The notes below the pieces were generated by a model. That model did not search any database and was not told where the DNA came from. It saw only the letters and a program-made list of their open reading frames with translations. Of a stretch of DNA of 64,000 nt, positions 44,415 through 54,337 are shown piece by piece. Every line of letters begins with the position of its first letter. Position 1 is the first letter of the stretch. Source of the stretch: Coprinellus micaceus (Eukaryota > Basidiomycota > Agaricomycetes > Agaricales > Psathyrellaceae); the NCBI GenBank assembly GCA_951394405.1, contig OX596343.1, forward strand, positions 1,550,001-1,614,000, in the 5' to 3' direction. Position numbers and translations under genes: made by a program.

Positions 44415-45035
44415 AGGTATAGCGGCTGACTTGCCCACCGCGGGCAGCGTCAATCGTCGACACTCTTGGAGACGACGTCGGCGACCAGTCGCCTCAGGCC
44501 TTAGCCCCCATCCCAAGCGAGGCCCTTCACCGAGTATTCGGGTTCGTCGTATTTACCTTGCACATCTGGGCCTACAGTCCACGAGCTTTACGTAGCTTGT
44601 GTAGTGTCACCTGGCGGTGGAAACATGTAGCAGTTAGCCATCCTTTGGACGGTGTTCCCCTTCATCCGACTGTGCTCCAAACTGAATATATCAGTTAGCT
44701 ATACGATGCCATCGACGCTCCCGAAGCACTGCAAAGGAACTTTTGTATCAGCGGGTATTGGCGCCGCAGGGATCTCCCCGCCGTCACGGGGTGTGCTGAG
44801 AGATCTCGAGGCCTTCAACTTCGAGGAGTCTGATACCCAAGTTCTTCTGGTACGCCTCCGACTTTGTCTCGGTCAGGAAGAGTCACTTATACATTTCTCT
44901 CCTGCTAAGCGGTATGGCCTTCCGGGGGTCTTGCATCGCATCGGCCGAAAGGCAAACGACAGCATCCCTGCGAACCTAATACTTCGTCTGCGTCCTCGAG
45001 CGAGGAAGGTGGTTTAAATGTGGAAGCCGTTCATG
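44415..45035 (+). pseudogene. Truncated F-box gene copy, internally deleted
   Basis: A diverged partial copy of the intact F-box gene at 45842. The 5' part (about 44465-44697) reads LGDDVGDQSPQALAPIPSEA, LHRVFGFVVFTLH and RALRSLCSVTWRWKHVAVSH, aligning with VPNEILHRVFFFAVG and LLDICSVSRRWYRSAVEHCP of the intact gene. It then runs into a stop (TAG) soon after. About 100 nt later the frame resumes with GVLRDLEAFNFEESDTQVLL and KRYGLPGVLHRIGRKANDS, then RPRARKVV, matching GVMRDIEGLKVEDGSTQALV, QRYGLPRFLHHIGREPDS and PSRARKLV near the 3' end of the intact gene. The roughly 450-codon LRR middle is absent. The 3' intron of the intact gene is present at the same place (44850-44909), so the copy arose from DNA, not from mRNA. 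Not expected to make a working receptor. Confidence 0.75.
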
Positions 45036-45841
45036 TAGGGAGCTTTGTTGTTCGACAGATTGCGTCTGCAGCCCGAGCGGGGAGGTATTGGCGAGCAGGG
45101 TTTCCGTAGGCCGCGTTGATTGAATCTTTGGGTTGACATACGTGTTTCTCGGTGGTGGCGGGCTATGTTCTGGATGGTGGTTGGTTGGATACGAACGAAC
45201 TCAAAGTTGAAGAGCTGCCAAGACAGGGGTGCGGAACTTGAATTACTGTCGGCAACGCCCGGCGGATTGCTCCTTCCCACTTTTGACCTCCGCTCCTTGG
45301 ATTCCACCTACCTCGACGGGGAACGTAGAACCCCAAAGACCCGCCAACTGTTGGTACCTCACCTTGCGGTACCCCTCCTCCTGCTGAATCCCGACTTCCT
45401 TCACTGGCACAAACGAATCAGTCCCCTTTAGCAGCCGTCGCTTGCGCCCTCACCCGGTGAGAGCAGCTGGGTTAAGCGTCCAAAGAAGGAGTGCTCCCCA
45501 CAGTGTACATACTCCTCAGCGAACCAGAAAGTGTCTTACAGCCCGTTGGACTGGTTGCTTGTCTCCCAGCACCGAGGCAGGGCGTCGAATCTACATTACA
45601 GACGCCATCATTCGACACGATTCCGGGTTGGGTCGATCGACGCTAGCGAACACCAGGCATCGTGGCAAAGCTTTGGATTATCACTTCCCTGCAAGGTGCA
45701 GTAAGTATATGACAGAACCCTTGAGCAGGTAGCGCCTTCGATTGAGCCCCATTAGCTCGAGGTGCGTCGCACTGGTTCTCCCGAACATGTGGGAAGCTTT
45801 TCACCCATGTCCTTGTCAGTCCAGAGAGAGTCATACTCGCA
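45036..45841. other. Region between F-box fragment and intact F-box gene
   Basis: About 800 bp. Frame 45120-45431 has LRR-like pieces (LLLPTFDLRSLDSTYLDG, VPHLAVPLLLLNPDFLHW) that could be further scrambled remnants of an F-box/LRR copy. This is uncertain. No TATA box was found before 45842. Confidence 0.3.
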
Positions 45842-47875
45842 ATGCGAATGTTCTCAAGAGCCAGGGCTAAGACTAGCACCAAGCCCGACGCCCATCTGCC
45901 GGATCTCTCTATCTTGTGCAGTGTGCCCAACGAGATCTTGCATCGAGTCTTCTTTTTCGCTGTTGGAAGCTGCAACCGCCACCAACTGCTCGACATATGT
46001 AGTGTCAGTCGACGGTGGTACCGTTCGGCGGTCGAGCACTGCCCTCTCTGGACTACCCTCCCCCCCATCCACCTCGACAACGCGGCCGACCTCCAGTCCA
46101 TCCGCCGAATCGTCAATAGCATCACTGTCTGCCTCGCACGCTCTGGCATCCTCCCCATCTCCTTCAACCTCACCGTTGAGGACGGACCGTTCTCGGACTC
46201 CTCCTCATACCGCGACACTGTGTCCATGGTTGTGGGTCTCCTCATATCCCAGTGCCACCGGTGGGGCCAGGCATCCTTGAACCTTTCTACAATCTCAATG
46301 CCCGCCCTAATGCCAATACAGGCTCGGTTACCCATGCTTACCAGCCTTAAGCTTTCCTCGCCCTTACGACACCACTTTGGCTACAAAGACAATCCCGCAG
46401 CACTCTTCGATCTATTCAAGGATGCGCCCCGGCTACGGCACGTCGTAATCGACACCCCACGGAACCACTGGGGTACGCCCAGCACTTCACCAGCCTTTGC
46501 TTTCCAGTGGGCACGGCTCGAGAGCTTCGAGTTTACACAGGGAGTAGACAAGGGTGTATATTACTCCACATTGATGGATTCCCAACCGATCTCACTGCGT
46601 AGCTTGGAGTTGAGAACACGAGTGCTGCGACAGCTGCCTCGTACACCACTCTCCCTCCTCCCTCGTCTCGAGAAGCTGGCCTTTCGGGTGCAGAGTGGAA
46701 TCGAATGCGACATCCTTACCCATCTCGGCACGCTCGTGCTCCCTGCTCTGACCCATCTTGAATTGTGGGGAAGGCTAAGAGACTCACCCGACGAGGCGTA
46801 TAATGCAGTGGAGGGCTTGGTCAGGAGATCTGGTTGTTCCCTTCGATCGCTCTATCTGTGCCTATCGAGCATCAATGGGAGTGTCAACTCTTTCTCCAAC
46901 TTATTATCTTTGTCACCAGAGATCGAGACGCTGCATATAACAGTACCCAGAGCTGACGTTATACGGGCACTCGTTCTTGATCCAGCCGCGCCTGTCCCCC
47001 TGCTGCCTAATCTACAGACCCTGGGTTTCCACACTTGGTACAGCACTACCATGGCGGTCCTACCTCTTGATCTCAAAGTCTTGGCAAATGTAATCCAGTC
47101 GAGGACCGTAGTTTCCGTGGACCAGGAAGACGGGGCCAGTCGAGCTCTGCACGAAACCATTTTCGTTTACACTTCGGACACTGGCGTTCGCTCAGCCATA
47201 TTCTGTCGCGGCCTCCTCAGTCGACTCGACGGACGCTTTGACCCAGCCTTGGAAGAGACAGCTCAGAACATCATGTCAGCTTTTGGAAAGGGCTTTACTG
47301 ATGGTGGCCCTTCGATGAGTTGGAACCGTCGGCAATCTTACCACCCAACGATGCTCGCGAAAATGGAGGGAGTAATGCGGGATATTGAGGGTTTGAAGGT
47401 TGAGGATGGTAGCACACAAGCGCTCGTGGTACGCTCTCTCATACTCATTCAAAAAAGTATCCCTTTAATTGTCATTTTCCAGAGATATGGCCTCCCAAGA
47501 TTTTTACACCACATCGGCCGAGAGCCTGACAGCATTCTTTCCGGGGACTTGGTACTCCGTTTCCCCAGCCGTGCAAGAAAGTTAGTCGAAAAGTGGAAGC
47601 CACATATTTTGCGGGATGCACGCGCCGGGGAGTATCGATGGTCCTGTCCTGGGAGAGGAATTGTGAGCTTGAAGTCCAACCAGGGATCGGAAGGTGAGAG
47701 TTGGCCGTCGTTCAACAGAAATGGGCACCCAGTTGACTTTGAAGATGTCCCTCGGCTTTCAGGCTATGCTACGACTAATGAGGAGTTGTGGAATGCCATC
47801 CTTGGAGTTGGAGACGAAACCTCGGCGTATGATTCTCTAAAGAAGTGGGCGTCATTTCCAGATTCATTTAGCTAA
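45842..47875 (+). CDS. F-box protein with leucine-rich C-terminal region
   Basis: Probable SCF ubiquitin-ligase receptor. ATG 45842 begins MRMFSRARAKTSTKPDAHLP. The F-box lies at residues about 28-70 (SVPNEILHRVFFFAVGSCNR, then LLDICSVSRRWYRSAVEHCP, WTTLPPIHLDN). Irregular leucine-rich repeats follow: LPMLTSLKLSS, RLRHVVIDTPRNHWGT, ISLRSLELRTRVLRQLP, LPALTHLELWG and SLRSLYLCLSSINGSV. The frame is open for all 677 codons, but 47429-47482 looks like a 54-nt GT-AG intron (GTACGC ... TTTTCCAG) whose removal keeps the frame (659 residues). The C-terminal region has YGLPRFLHHIGREPDSILSG and a last segment ELWNAILGVGDETSAYDSLK. Stop at 47873-47875. A truncated copy is just upstream. Confidence 0.83.
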   Translation: MRMFSRARAKTSTKPDAHLPDLSILCSVPNEILHRVFFFAVGSCNRHQLLDICSVSRRWYRSAVEHCPLWTTLPPIHLDNAADLQSIRRIVNSITVCLARSGILPISFNLTVEDGPFSDSSSYRDTVSMVVGLLISQCHRWGQASLNLSTISMPALMPIQARLPMLTSLKLSSPLRHHFGYKDNPAALFDLFKDAPRLRHVVIDTPRNHWGTPSTSPAFAFQWARLESFEFTQGVDKGVYYSTLMDSQPISLRSLELRTRVLRQLPRTPLSLLPRLEKLAFRVQSGIECDILTHLGTLVLPALTHLELWGRLRDSPDEAYNAVEGLVRRSGCSLRSLYLCLSSINGSVNSFSNLLSLSPEIETLHITVPRADVIRALVLDPAAPVPLLPNLQTLGFHTWYSTTMAVLPLDLKVLANVIQSRTVVSVDQEDGASRALHETIFVYTSDTGVRSAIFCRGLLSRLDGRFDPALEETAQNIMSAFGKGFTDGGPSMSWNRRQSYHPTMLAKMEGVMRDIEGLKVEDGSTQALVVRSLILIQKSIPLIVIFQRYGLPRFLHHIGREPDSILSGDLVLRFPSRARKLVEKWKPHILRDARAGEYRWSCPGRGIVSLKSNQGSEGESWPSFNRNGHPVDFEDVPRLSGYATTNEELWNAILGVGDETSAYDSLKKWASFPDSFS

Positions 47876-48707
47876 ATTATGCTTCTATAGCTGAAAAACG
47901 CGCCCGCTCAAACATACGGGTGGACACCGGAGCGCGAATAGAACACATACGAACACTTTGTGCAGTTGAAAGGGTTTGAACACGCACCCGGAGAGTAGTA
48001 CCTCGAGTTAGGGGCTTCCCCAATCTGGGTGTCGGAGATCGAATTACTCTGGCCAGACAGTACTAGTACGCGGCTCCTTGACCGAAGTTTTCTTCTTCCA
48101 CTACCTCCTCGACATTTAGATGTACGCCTGGCCCTTGGTACCGTTCGCTGGTGTTCCCTCCCGATGTCAGGCTATCCCGACATAGAGCGGCTACACAGAG
48201 AACTGCACCGTTCCAGCCTAAATCCTCTCAGAATCCTTCGATACAGTGGTCAGGCATCCGTGCAGATTCTGTCGGGTGTTCTGCGGCGTTGGTATCGTTC
48301 CTGGGCGACCATCTATGAGGTGCCTTGCAATCCCCGTGGTACACGAAATGATGAACAACACCACGATTCTGGAAGCTCAACTTCAAATGCCGCCTGTTGT
48401 CTGGGTGAATCACTGGAGCTCTTCCTCTGACGCTCATCCGTAGGGGGTACGTCTTGGCGCGCATGGAGACGCGCACTCTTCGTTTGCGACAGGTTGGGGC
48501 AGGGACGCGTCTTGTATCTACGAGACGGAACTACCAACGAAGCCCGCCACCTGCGCGCAGCCGCCGAGACTGGGAGAGAAGCCAACGATCGACGCGCTTC
48601 CTTTTCAGTGTCCTTCAAGCGACCCTCTCACATGAATGGCTATAACAACGGGTTCCCCTTTTCTCTTGCATGCTCAGGTGCACCCTGCTTCCGTGTCTGC
48701 CCCGGCG
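47876..48707. other. Intergenic region upstream of GH88/105-like gene
   Basis: 832 bp. A frame at 48029-48430 contains GVLRRWYRSWATIYE, reminiscent of SVSRRWYRSAVEHC of the neighbouring F-box gene, so another decayed F-box fragment is possible but unproven. Two in-frame ATGs (48636, 48708) precede the next gene. Confidence 0.35.
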
Positions 48708-49966
48708 ATGTTCACTCTTCTGCCTATCCTCCTACTTGTCGCTAGACGAACTCACGCTGCAACGGTTGCCTGTGATCCTACCTCCCCATTCCCATTCTCT
48801 CCGGAGTTCGACATCGCCAAAGTCGCAGCTCTCGCCGAATCTCTACCCTCGCATTCATGGGAGTATGGCACGACTGCCGAGGCTCTTCTTGAGCTCTACC
48901 ACCCCGAGTACTCCGTGTTCGGTTCCAAACCGTTTCCCATCCCGACCTTGGCGCGAAAGGACGTCAAGTCGCTCGAATATGCCGCCCAAAAAATTACATA
49001 CAGGACCTCGGATGGTCTAATCAATGGGAACGGTGCCGTGGCAGACCCCGCGAGTTTGGGTGTCGCTGCTGTGATGCTTGGGAAGGCAGACCCGGCCTAT
49101 TCGAACGCTGCGAAGCAGGCGATGGGCTACCTTGTCGGTTCTACAAAGCGTAGCTGGAACGGAGCAATCTCGCATCGCCGTGATATTGTTGAGACTTGGT
49201 AAGGGATATCCTCCCTTCCGTATACCTCACCAACTAAGCCAATCTTAACAGGTCCGATTTCGTATACATGGCCCCACCCTTCCTCGCATACTACGCCGCA
49301 AGCACCCAAAACGTTACTCTCCTCCTCGAAAGCGTCAACCAGTGTCGCTGGTACCGGCAGATCATGCGTGCCAACACCACCGCCACATACAAGGGTACCT
49401 GGCACCACATCATCGGCCCACAGAGTGCGGATTGGGGCCTCTGGTCTACAGGGAACGCATGGGCGGCAGCCGGCATGTCTCGCGTCCTCGCTACGGTCGT
49501 CAAAGCTCCTTTCGCTCAGGACTTGGCGTGGAGGGACCAGGCCGCGACAGATCTCAATTGGTTCATCCGCGAAATTATCGAGGGTGCGATGGCCTCACCC
49601 ATGACTGGTGGGCTTGTTCGGAACTACATCAACGATGAGTCGACGGCGAATGGGTTCGGGGAGACTGCGGGTAGTGCACTTCTCGCCGCTACGACGTACC
49701 GCATGATGGTGCTGAGGCCCAAGACTTTCGCCGACCCCAAGTACGCGAAGTTTGCGGACGGGATTAGGAAAACGTTGGGAGCACTGGACGCAGCGGGAAA
49801 GCCTCACGTTACCTCGACTGGGATCGTCACCCCAGCGGTGAACCCGTTGAACTGGAAGGACACCAAACCTCTCACCACGGGAAGCCCCGAAGCACAGACA
49901 TTCGTCGTTTTGATGTACGCTGCTTGGAGGGACTGCGTATTGCAAAAGATTTGCAAGAGGGTTTGA
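48708..49966 (+). CDS. Secreted six-hairpin glycosidase, GH88/GH105-like
   Basis: Likely extracellular unsaturated-glycuronyl or rhamnogalacturonyl hydrolase acting on pectin-type fragments. ATG 48708 gives a classic signal peptide, MFTLLPILLLVARRTHAA, whereas the in-frame ATG at 48636 would bury it, so 48708 is chosen. The (alpha/alpha)6 domain shows WNGAISHRRDIVETWSDFVY followed by MAPPFLAYYAAST, the place where GH88/105 enzymes carry a catalytic Asp (WSD). Further motifs: GTWHHIIGPQSADWGLWSTG, NAWAAAGMSRVLATVVKAP, GLVRNYINDESTANGFGETA and GSALLAATTYRMMVLRP. One intron (about 49200-49252). Stop at 49964-49966. Substrate is inferred from family only; some fungal members of this fold have no proven activity. 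Confidence 0.8.
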
Positions 49967-50455
49967 TGAGTTGTGGCGGTGGGAGATGCCTGTCATTCTG
50001 CGTTACTTTGGGTGCTGGCTGCCCTCGTTCGTGTACAGACTCCTGCGATACCCTCTTCTAGCTACATTTCCACCGTGGCTCTATATACCTCCATTGTCTT
50101 CTCTGTGTTTAGTCTGCCATTGGAATGGATCCATACAACTGGCGTAGACAAATATTGTAGTTTAGGAATATGCGAATTTTAATGAATAATATCTATTCGA
50201 GCGAGCATTTCAATGGTCATAGGTACAGTGAAGTCCAACGGATACAGTACATGTCGTGAACAGAAACAAGAGTAGGGGACTTTGAAGTGGGGGGGAAGCG
50301 TGTTCGTAAGCGTACTGTCATAACGTCTATAAGCTGAGGATGGTAACGATACGTAATACAATCCCGGGAGGGGATTTGAAGGAGGTAAAAGAAGGTGTGG
50401 TAGTCCACCGGAAGGGAAGGGAAGTTGGGGAAAGGAAGACAACTTCGAAAATGGA
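49967..50455. other. Convergent 3' region
   Basis: 489 bp between the stops of the GH88/105-like gene and the unidentified minus-strand gene; should hold two 3' UTRs. Nothing else recognised. Confidence 0.4.
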
Positions 50456-51526
50456 TCATGGGTCGTCGATAATATCAGTGTCCCGTCGGGTGAGCCCCTG
50501 GTTATGCGCATCTACCCATTCCTTTGGGTACTCCGGGGGTGTTCTTTGCCAGGTACCCCCATAAGACAGCGCGAAATGGTCCAGGATGATATGTGTGCCC
50601 TCGGGTCCTAAGGTCAATGGCCCCTTCTGAGGCGGAGGTGGAATCGCCTCCTCTCGAATCAAGTCTCCCAAATCCATGGGTAGCTCTATCTGAGGCAATT
50701 CATCGCCCGTGTCGCTATCTTCGTCATCTGAGTCTTCGAACATTGAGGCCGTAAAGATTGCTTGATGTGCACGTCGGGCGATTGCCTGGAGATTCACCTC
50801 TCTCTCCATCGACCTTTTCGCGATGGCTTCGGGGGTCATAAGGTCATGGTCGGAACGAATGACTTTGTGGAAGGAAGGTCCGTTTTTTGATGTGAATTCA
50901 ATGGGTGGGGTATGGGTGAGGACTTTGGTTGGGTGAACGTGTTGCGGTGGTGTTCGCGGGGCGACGTCGTTGAGGTCAACTTTGTATGGTCGACCCTTAC
51001 GACGAGGAGTGATGATGGCCTCGGCGACTTCGTTTTTGTGGGCAACCGAAGACGATTGCAGCTCCTGTTCTGGGATGGGGAGGGGTAACAGGGAGGTCTC
51101 ATCCCGATCAGAGGAAGCCGCTGGGCCTTTGCCATGGGAGCGTTTCGATTTTCCCGAAGAGGGCGAGAGCGAGGATGACCTCGATACCTCTGGCGTCCCA
51201 AGTGCTTCCTCGATACCAAGTGCATTAAAGGCGGTAGAGATCGAATGATTCTTCCTGTGGGAAGTAGGAGGTAGAGCGCTATATGGGCCTTTCTTTTTCC
51301 TGGTCACTGGCCTAGCAGTACGGGAGGGCCCAGCGGCCGCGGGGGAGGCGTTCTCCCGAGGAGGCTGAAGATTCCTGGACGAAGTCTTTGACTCAGCGCG
51401 TCCTCGGCGCGTTCGAGTACCAGCTCTAGTAACGTTAGATTGGGCAGCAGAAGTGGCACCACCCGTAGTCGGGTCCGGTGAACCATCTTCCGGCACCCGT
51501 CGAAGGGTGCTGCGAGTAGAGACCAT
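50456..51526 (-). CDS. Unidentified intronless nuclear-type protein, 356 residues
   Basis: I do not recognise this protein. The frame is open without introns from ATG 51526 (MVSTRSTLRRVPEDGSPDP) to TGA at 50456. The N-terminal half is Ser/Thr/Arg/Pro-rich and looks disordered, with basic patches TRAGTRTRRGR, TRKKKGPYSAL and SGKSKRSHGKG that could be nuclear localisation signals. RRKGRPYKVDL contains an AT-hook-like RKGRP core. The C-terminal half is more ordered: HDLMTPEAIAKRSMEREVNL, QAIARRAHQAIFTASMFED, then an acidic DSDDEDSDTGDELPQIELPM. It ends near LTLGPEGTHIILDHFALSYG and GTWQRTPPEYPKEWVDAHN. Codon use is like that of its neighbours and composition is not random, so it is likely a real gene, perhaps chromatin-related; that role is a guess. 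Confidence 0.68.
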   Translation of the reverse strand: MVSTRSTLRRVPEDGSPDPTTGGATSAAQSNVTRAGTRTRRGRAESKTSSRNLQPPRENASPAAAGPSRTARPVTRKKKGPYSALPPTSHRKNHSISTAFNALGIEEALGTPEVSRSSSLSPSSGKSKRSHGKGPAASSDRDETSLLPLPIPEQELQSSSVAHKNEVAEAIITPRRKGRPYKVDLNDVAPRTPPQHVHPTKVLTHTPPIEFTSKNGPSFHKVIRSDHDLMTPEAIAKRSMEREVNLQAIARRAHQAIFTASMFEDSDDEDSDTGDELPQIELPMDLGDLIREEAIPPPPQKGPLTLGPEGTHIILDHFALSYGGTWQRTPPEYPKEWVDAHNQGLTRRDTDIIDDP

Positions 51527-52435
51527 GTTGGGAGTGGCCGGTGGCTGACGGGGCTGAAAGAATGATGAAAGGAACGGGAAAGCGAAACCAAGAAGGAAGG
51601 AAAGTGGCGGAAAGATGTGAGTGCTATGGATAACCTGATAGTAGGGGTCAGTCGAAAGAGGGGGGAGATTCGGTGGACCTCGCCTTTACGCCCAGTGGCC
51701 CTTTATCTACCCGCCGAAAGAGCTCTTTGGTCTTCTCGGACACCATATCCTGTAAAGGCAACTCACCTTTGGCAAGAGAACCGCCTCCATTGTTTTGCTA
51801 GGTGGTAGATCGGAGCAAAGCACCGAGCCACTGGCAACCTTTGTTCAAAGGAATTGATGGTATCAGGGTTCTATGGGCGCTTTCAGCAAGCGCCCATTCA
51901 GCGTCAACTCATGGTACCTTATCTTGTCGGAGCTTGAGTAATGAATATGTATTGCACCATTCGAAGGGGGCTTGCCCTGATTGTTGCCATTGATTGGCCT
52001 GGTTGTTGCACCAGCCATTTTTGCATCCGTTGGGAGAACCTACAGAATTATCGTCACAATGGACGGTCGAACTGGCTACGTCGATATTCGCATCGATTAT
52101 CATGAGCAGGCTGCGAGGCCGCACGGCGGGATCGCGCCAAGTAAATTAAACGAGTGTGCGTACTATTGGGGCAGATGACGAACTGGCCCGTGGTATGGAA
52201 CTTTTTGTATGTGAGTGAATGAGTGAGCGTCCGAGTCTAGGTAGTGGGGTAATTGAGAATATTATCGTGGTAGATATCCATGCGGTGAACGAGAGAACCA
52301 ATGAAGAAAGAATAGAAGAAAGCAGCAGAAACCCAAGAAAGCATCATAGAAATCACCAGAGCGGTCGACACACCGATCTCAATGGCACCACGGCTCAAGT
52401 ATCACACAATTGCCGCGCCCAAGAAGCATCCGAAT
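51527..52435. other. Intergenic region with a 9-bp inverted repeat
   Basis: 909 bp. At 51874-51896 TGGGCGCTT and AAGCGCCCA form perfect inverted arms around TCAGC. The open frames have no family features. The rest includes the 3' flank of the bestrophin gene. Confidence 0.4.
51874..51896. repeat. Inverted repeat of the GGGCGCTT motif
   Basis: Perfect 9-bp arms with a 5-nt spacer, about 350 bp upstream of the gene starting at 51526. The arm is the recurrent GGGCGCTTA motif less its last base. Confidence 0.6.
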
Positions 52436-54337
52436 CTAGTACGCCTTACGAGTGAGGATATCCACATTCTTCCAGCTCCTAACCAAAGTCCTGCGAATAC
52501 TGTTCATTCCAGGGTTGGCATCGGCCTCGGGGGTCTCGTAGTTGTCGCCCGACGCGATGATATCGGCTGCGCTGCGCTTGTCGGCGGGAGCGAAGGGTTG
52601 GTTGCTACGAAGGGAGATCAATTGGCGAAGAAATGAATGCTGTTTCAGTGCGACTTACAGAGCGGAGAAGATGAACTCGGAGGGATCGGGGTTGGTGTGA
52701 GTGGTGATCTCGTGGAGCTGACGTTGAATGTCCAGGCAGAAGTAGTCCAGGTCTAGAGGGTTCCAAGGATCAGGGCCGTTGAAGGTCTTCACGTCAGACA
52801 AACTACCCACCGAGATCGTTCAAGTCGTAGTTGAAAGGGTTCTCAATCTCCTGACCGATCTCCAGGAAACCGAGGAGCAGGAAGGAAGCGAAGGCAGTTC
52901 CAGGAATAGTGATCCAACCCATGGGGGTGACAACCTGGAAGGGCAAGAACAAGAGATACAGCCACAGCGACATACGGAGATGGGCTTGGTAGGCGAAGGG
53001 AAGGGGAGTGTTGCAAATCCTCTCGAGGTTAGAAAGGGTATCCTGGAGGATTCCGAGATTGCCCTGCAAGGCGGTGGCGATAGCAGGTTGGACCAGACCG
53101 CTCCTCATCAGGACTGTGCACTAGTCAAAATATGTTCGTCTCTGGGGGAGACATGTCACTCACATGCAGTGTAGTTGTTCAGGAACAAGGTAATCTCCAG
53201 AGGGACGTTGCTCTCGACGTTGACATGCCTGGCCTTCCTGTGACGTGATTCGCCGGGAGCAGCCTTCCTGAGGATGACACGGATGACCCATCGGAAGAAC
53301 CTGAGGAGAGGAATGAAGTCGAAAATCGTGCTCTCTGGGGGATTCCTGGCGGGCTTCAATGGGATATCGCTCTCGACGTCGGGGAGGGCAGCTTCGGGGT
53401 CGAAGTTATCCTTGCGCTTCTTGCCCATGCGCGAAGACGAGCGGCTGTCGGGCTTGCCCTCCACAAGAGTGGGCTCGCCGCGGGTGTGCCTGTGACCCTT
53501 TTCGTCGTCGTTGTTCAGGTTGTCGACGCGGGAGCGGATGGCTTCCTGTTCATGCTCGTGCGAGTGCCAAAGGGGTAGACGGTCGGTGGGGTCGCTGACT
53601 CCGTTGGCGTAGCGGGGCAAGAAGGAGATGAGAGGATAGAGGTCCTCGTAGTAGACGCCTTGCTCTCCGCGGAGGAAATGCTGCGGAGAAACCTGAGTTT
53701 GAGCTCCACAGGAGACGTAAGCAGCGGAAGCTTACCTTCACGGCCACGGGGAAGGCCTGGAGAAGGTTGATGAGGGACTTCTTCTCGATAATACTCTCAA
53801 GGGTGGTTTGCTTGCGCTGTAAGCCCTTGTCCTCCCTGTGGAGGGGGACATGGATCCAAATCTGGGCGAAATTGTGAATCACACGACCAATTTTGGGCGT
53901 TGTCACCCCGGATGAGGGGATCTCACAATCTGTCCTAAGTTACGTGAAGCAGTATTGATATTCGTCCACATTTTGCGACCATCTTGATACCTGAATGGTT
54001 GGTTCAGTTTCACGACGCTCGGAAGGATATGACAGAACAAGTGCTCACCTCTCATATGCCGAGGACGTCCGGAAGGAAATGACCAAACCGAGCACCGTAC
54101 CGAGCACGGTCAACAACGCGCTGTTGATTCCCAAGCTCTTGACCTCCAGCTTCGTCACAACAGCCACGGCTATTCAAGTTCTGGTGAGTTCCAACGGGTT
54201 GGTGGACATCATGACAGCAACTGACCTGTTGCAACGGCTGTAAAGAACAGGACCTCGGGCCAGATATCGTTGATGACGGTGGCTTGGAACTTCTTGAACG
54301 TGAAGCGACCGCTGAATAGCGGGTTTTGAGCAACCAT
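52436..54337 (-). CDS. Bestrophin/UPF0187-family anion channel
   Basis: Predicted chloride/anion channel of the fungal UPF0187 (bestrophin-like) family in a cellular membrane. ATG 54337 starts MVAQNPLFSGRFTFKKFQAT, then VINDIWPEVLFFTAVAT. The next exons give TKLEVKSLGINSALLTVLGT, VLGLVISFRTSSAYERYQDG and RKMWTNINTASRNLGQIV, the family signature (SFRTSSAYERY). A conserved exon reads LEITLFLNNYTAYVLMRSGL, and the third block is WLYLLFLPFQVVTPMGWITI then PGTAFASFLLLGFLEIGQEI and ENPFNYDLNDLDLDYFC, with the typical IENPFxYDxNDL. Between blocks is a long hydrophilic insert with GEPTLVEGKPDSRSSSRMGK. Stop at 52436-52438. Around nine exons. Confidence 0.87.
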
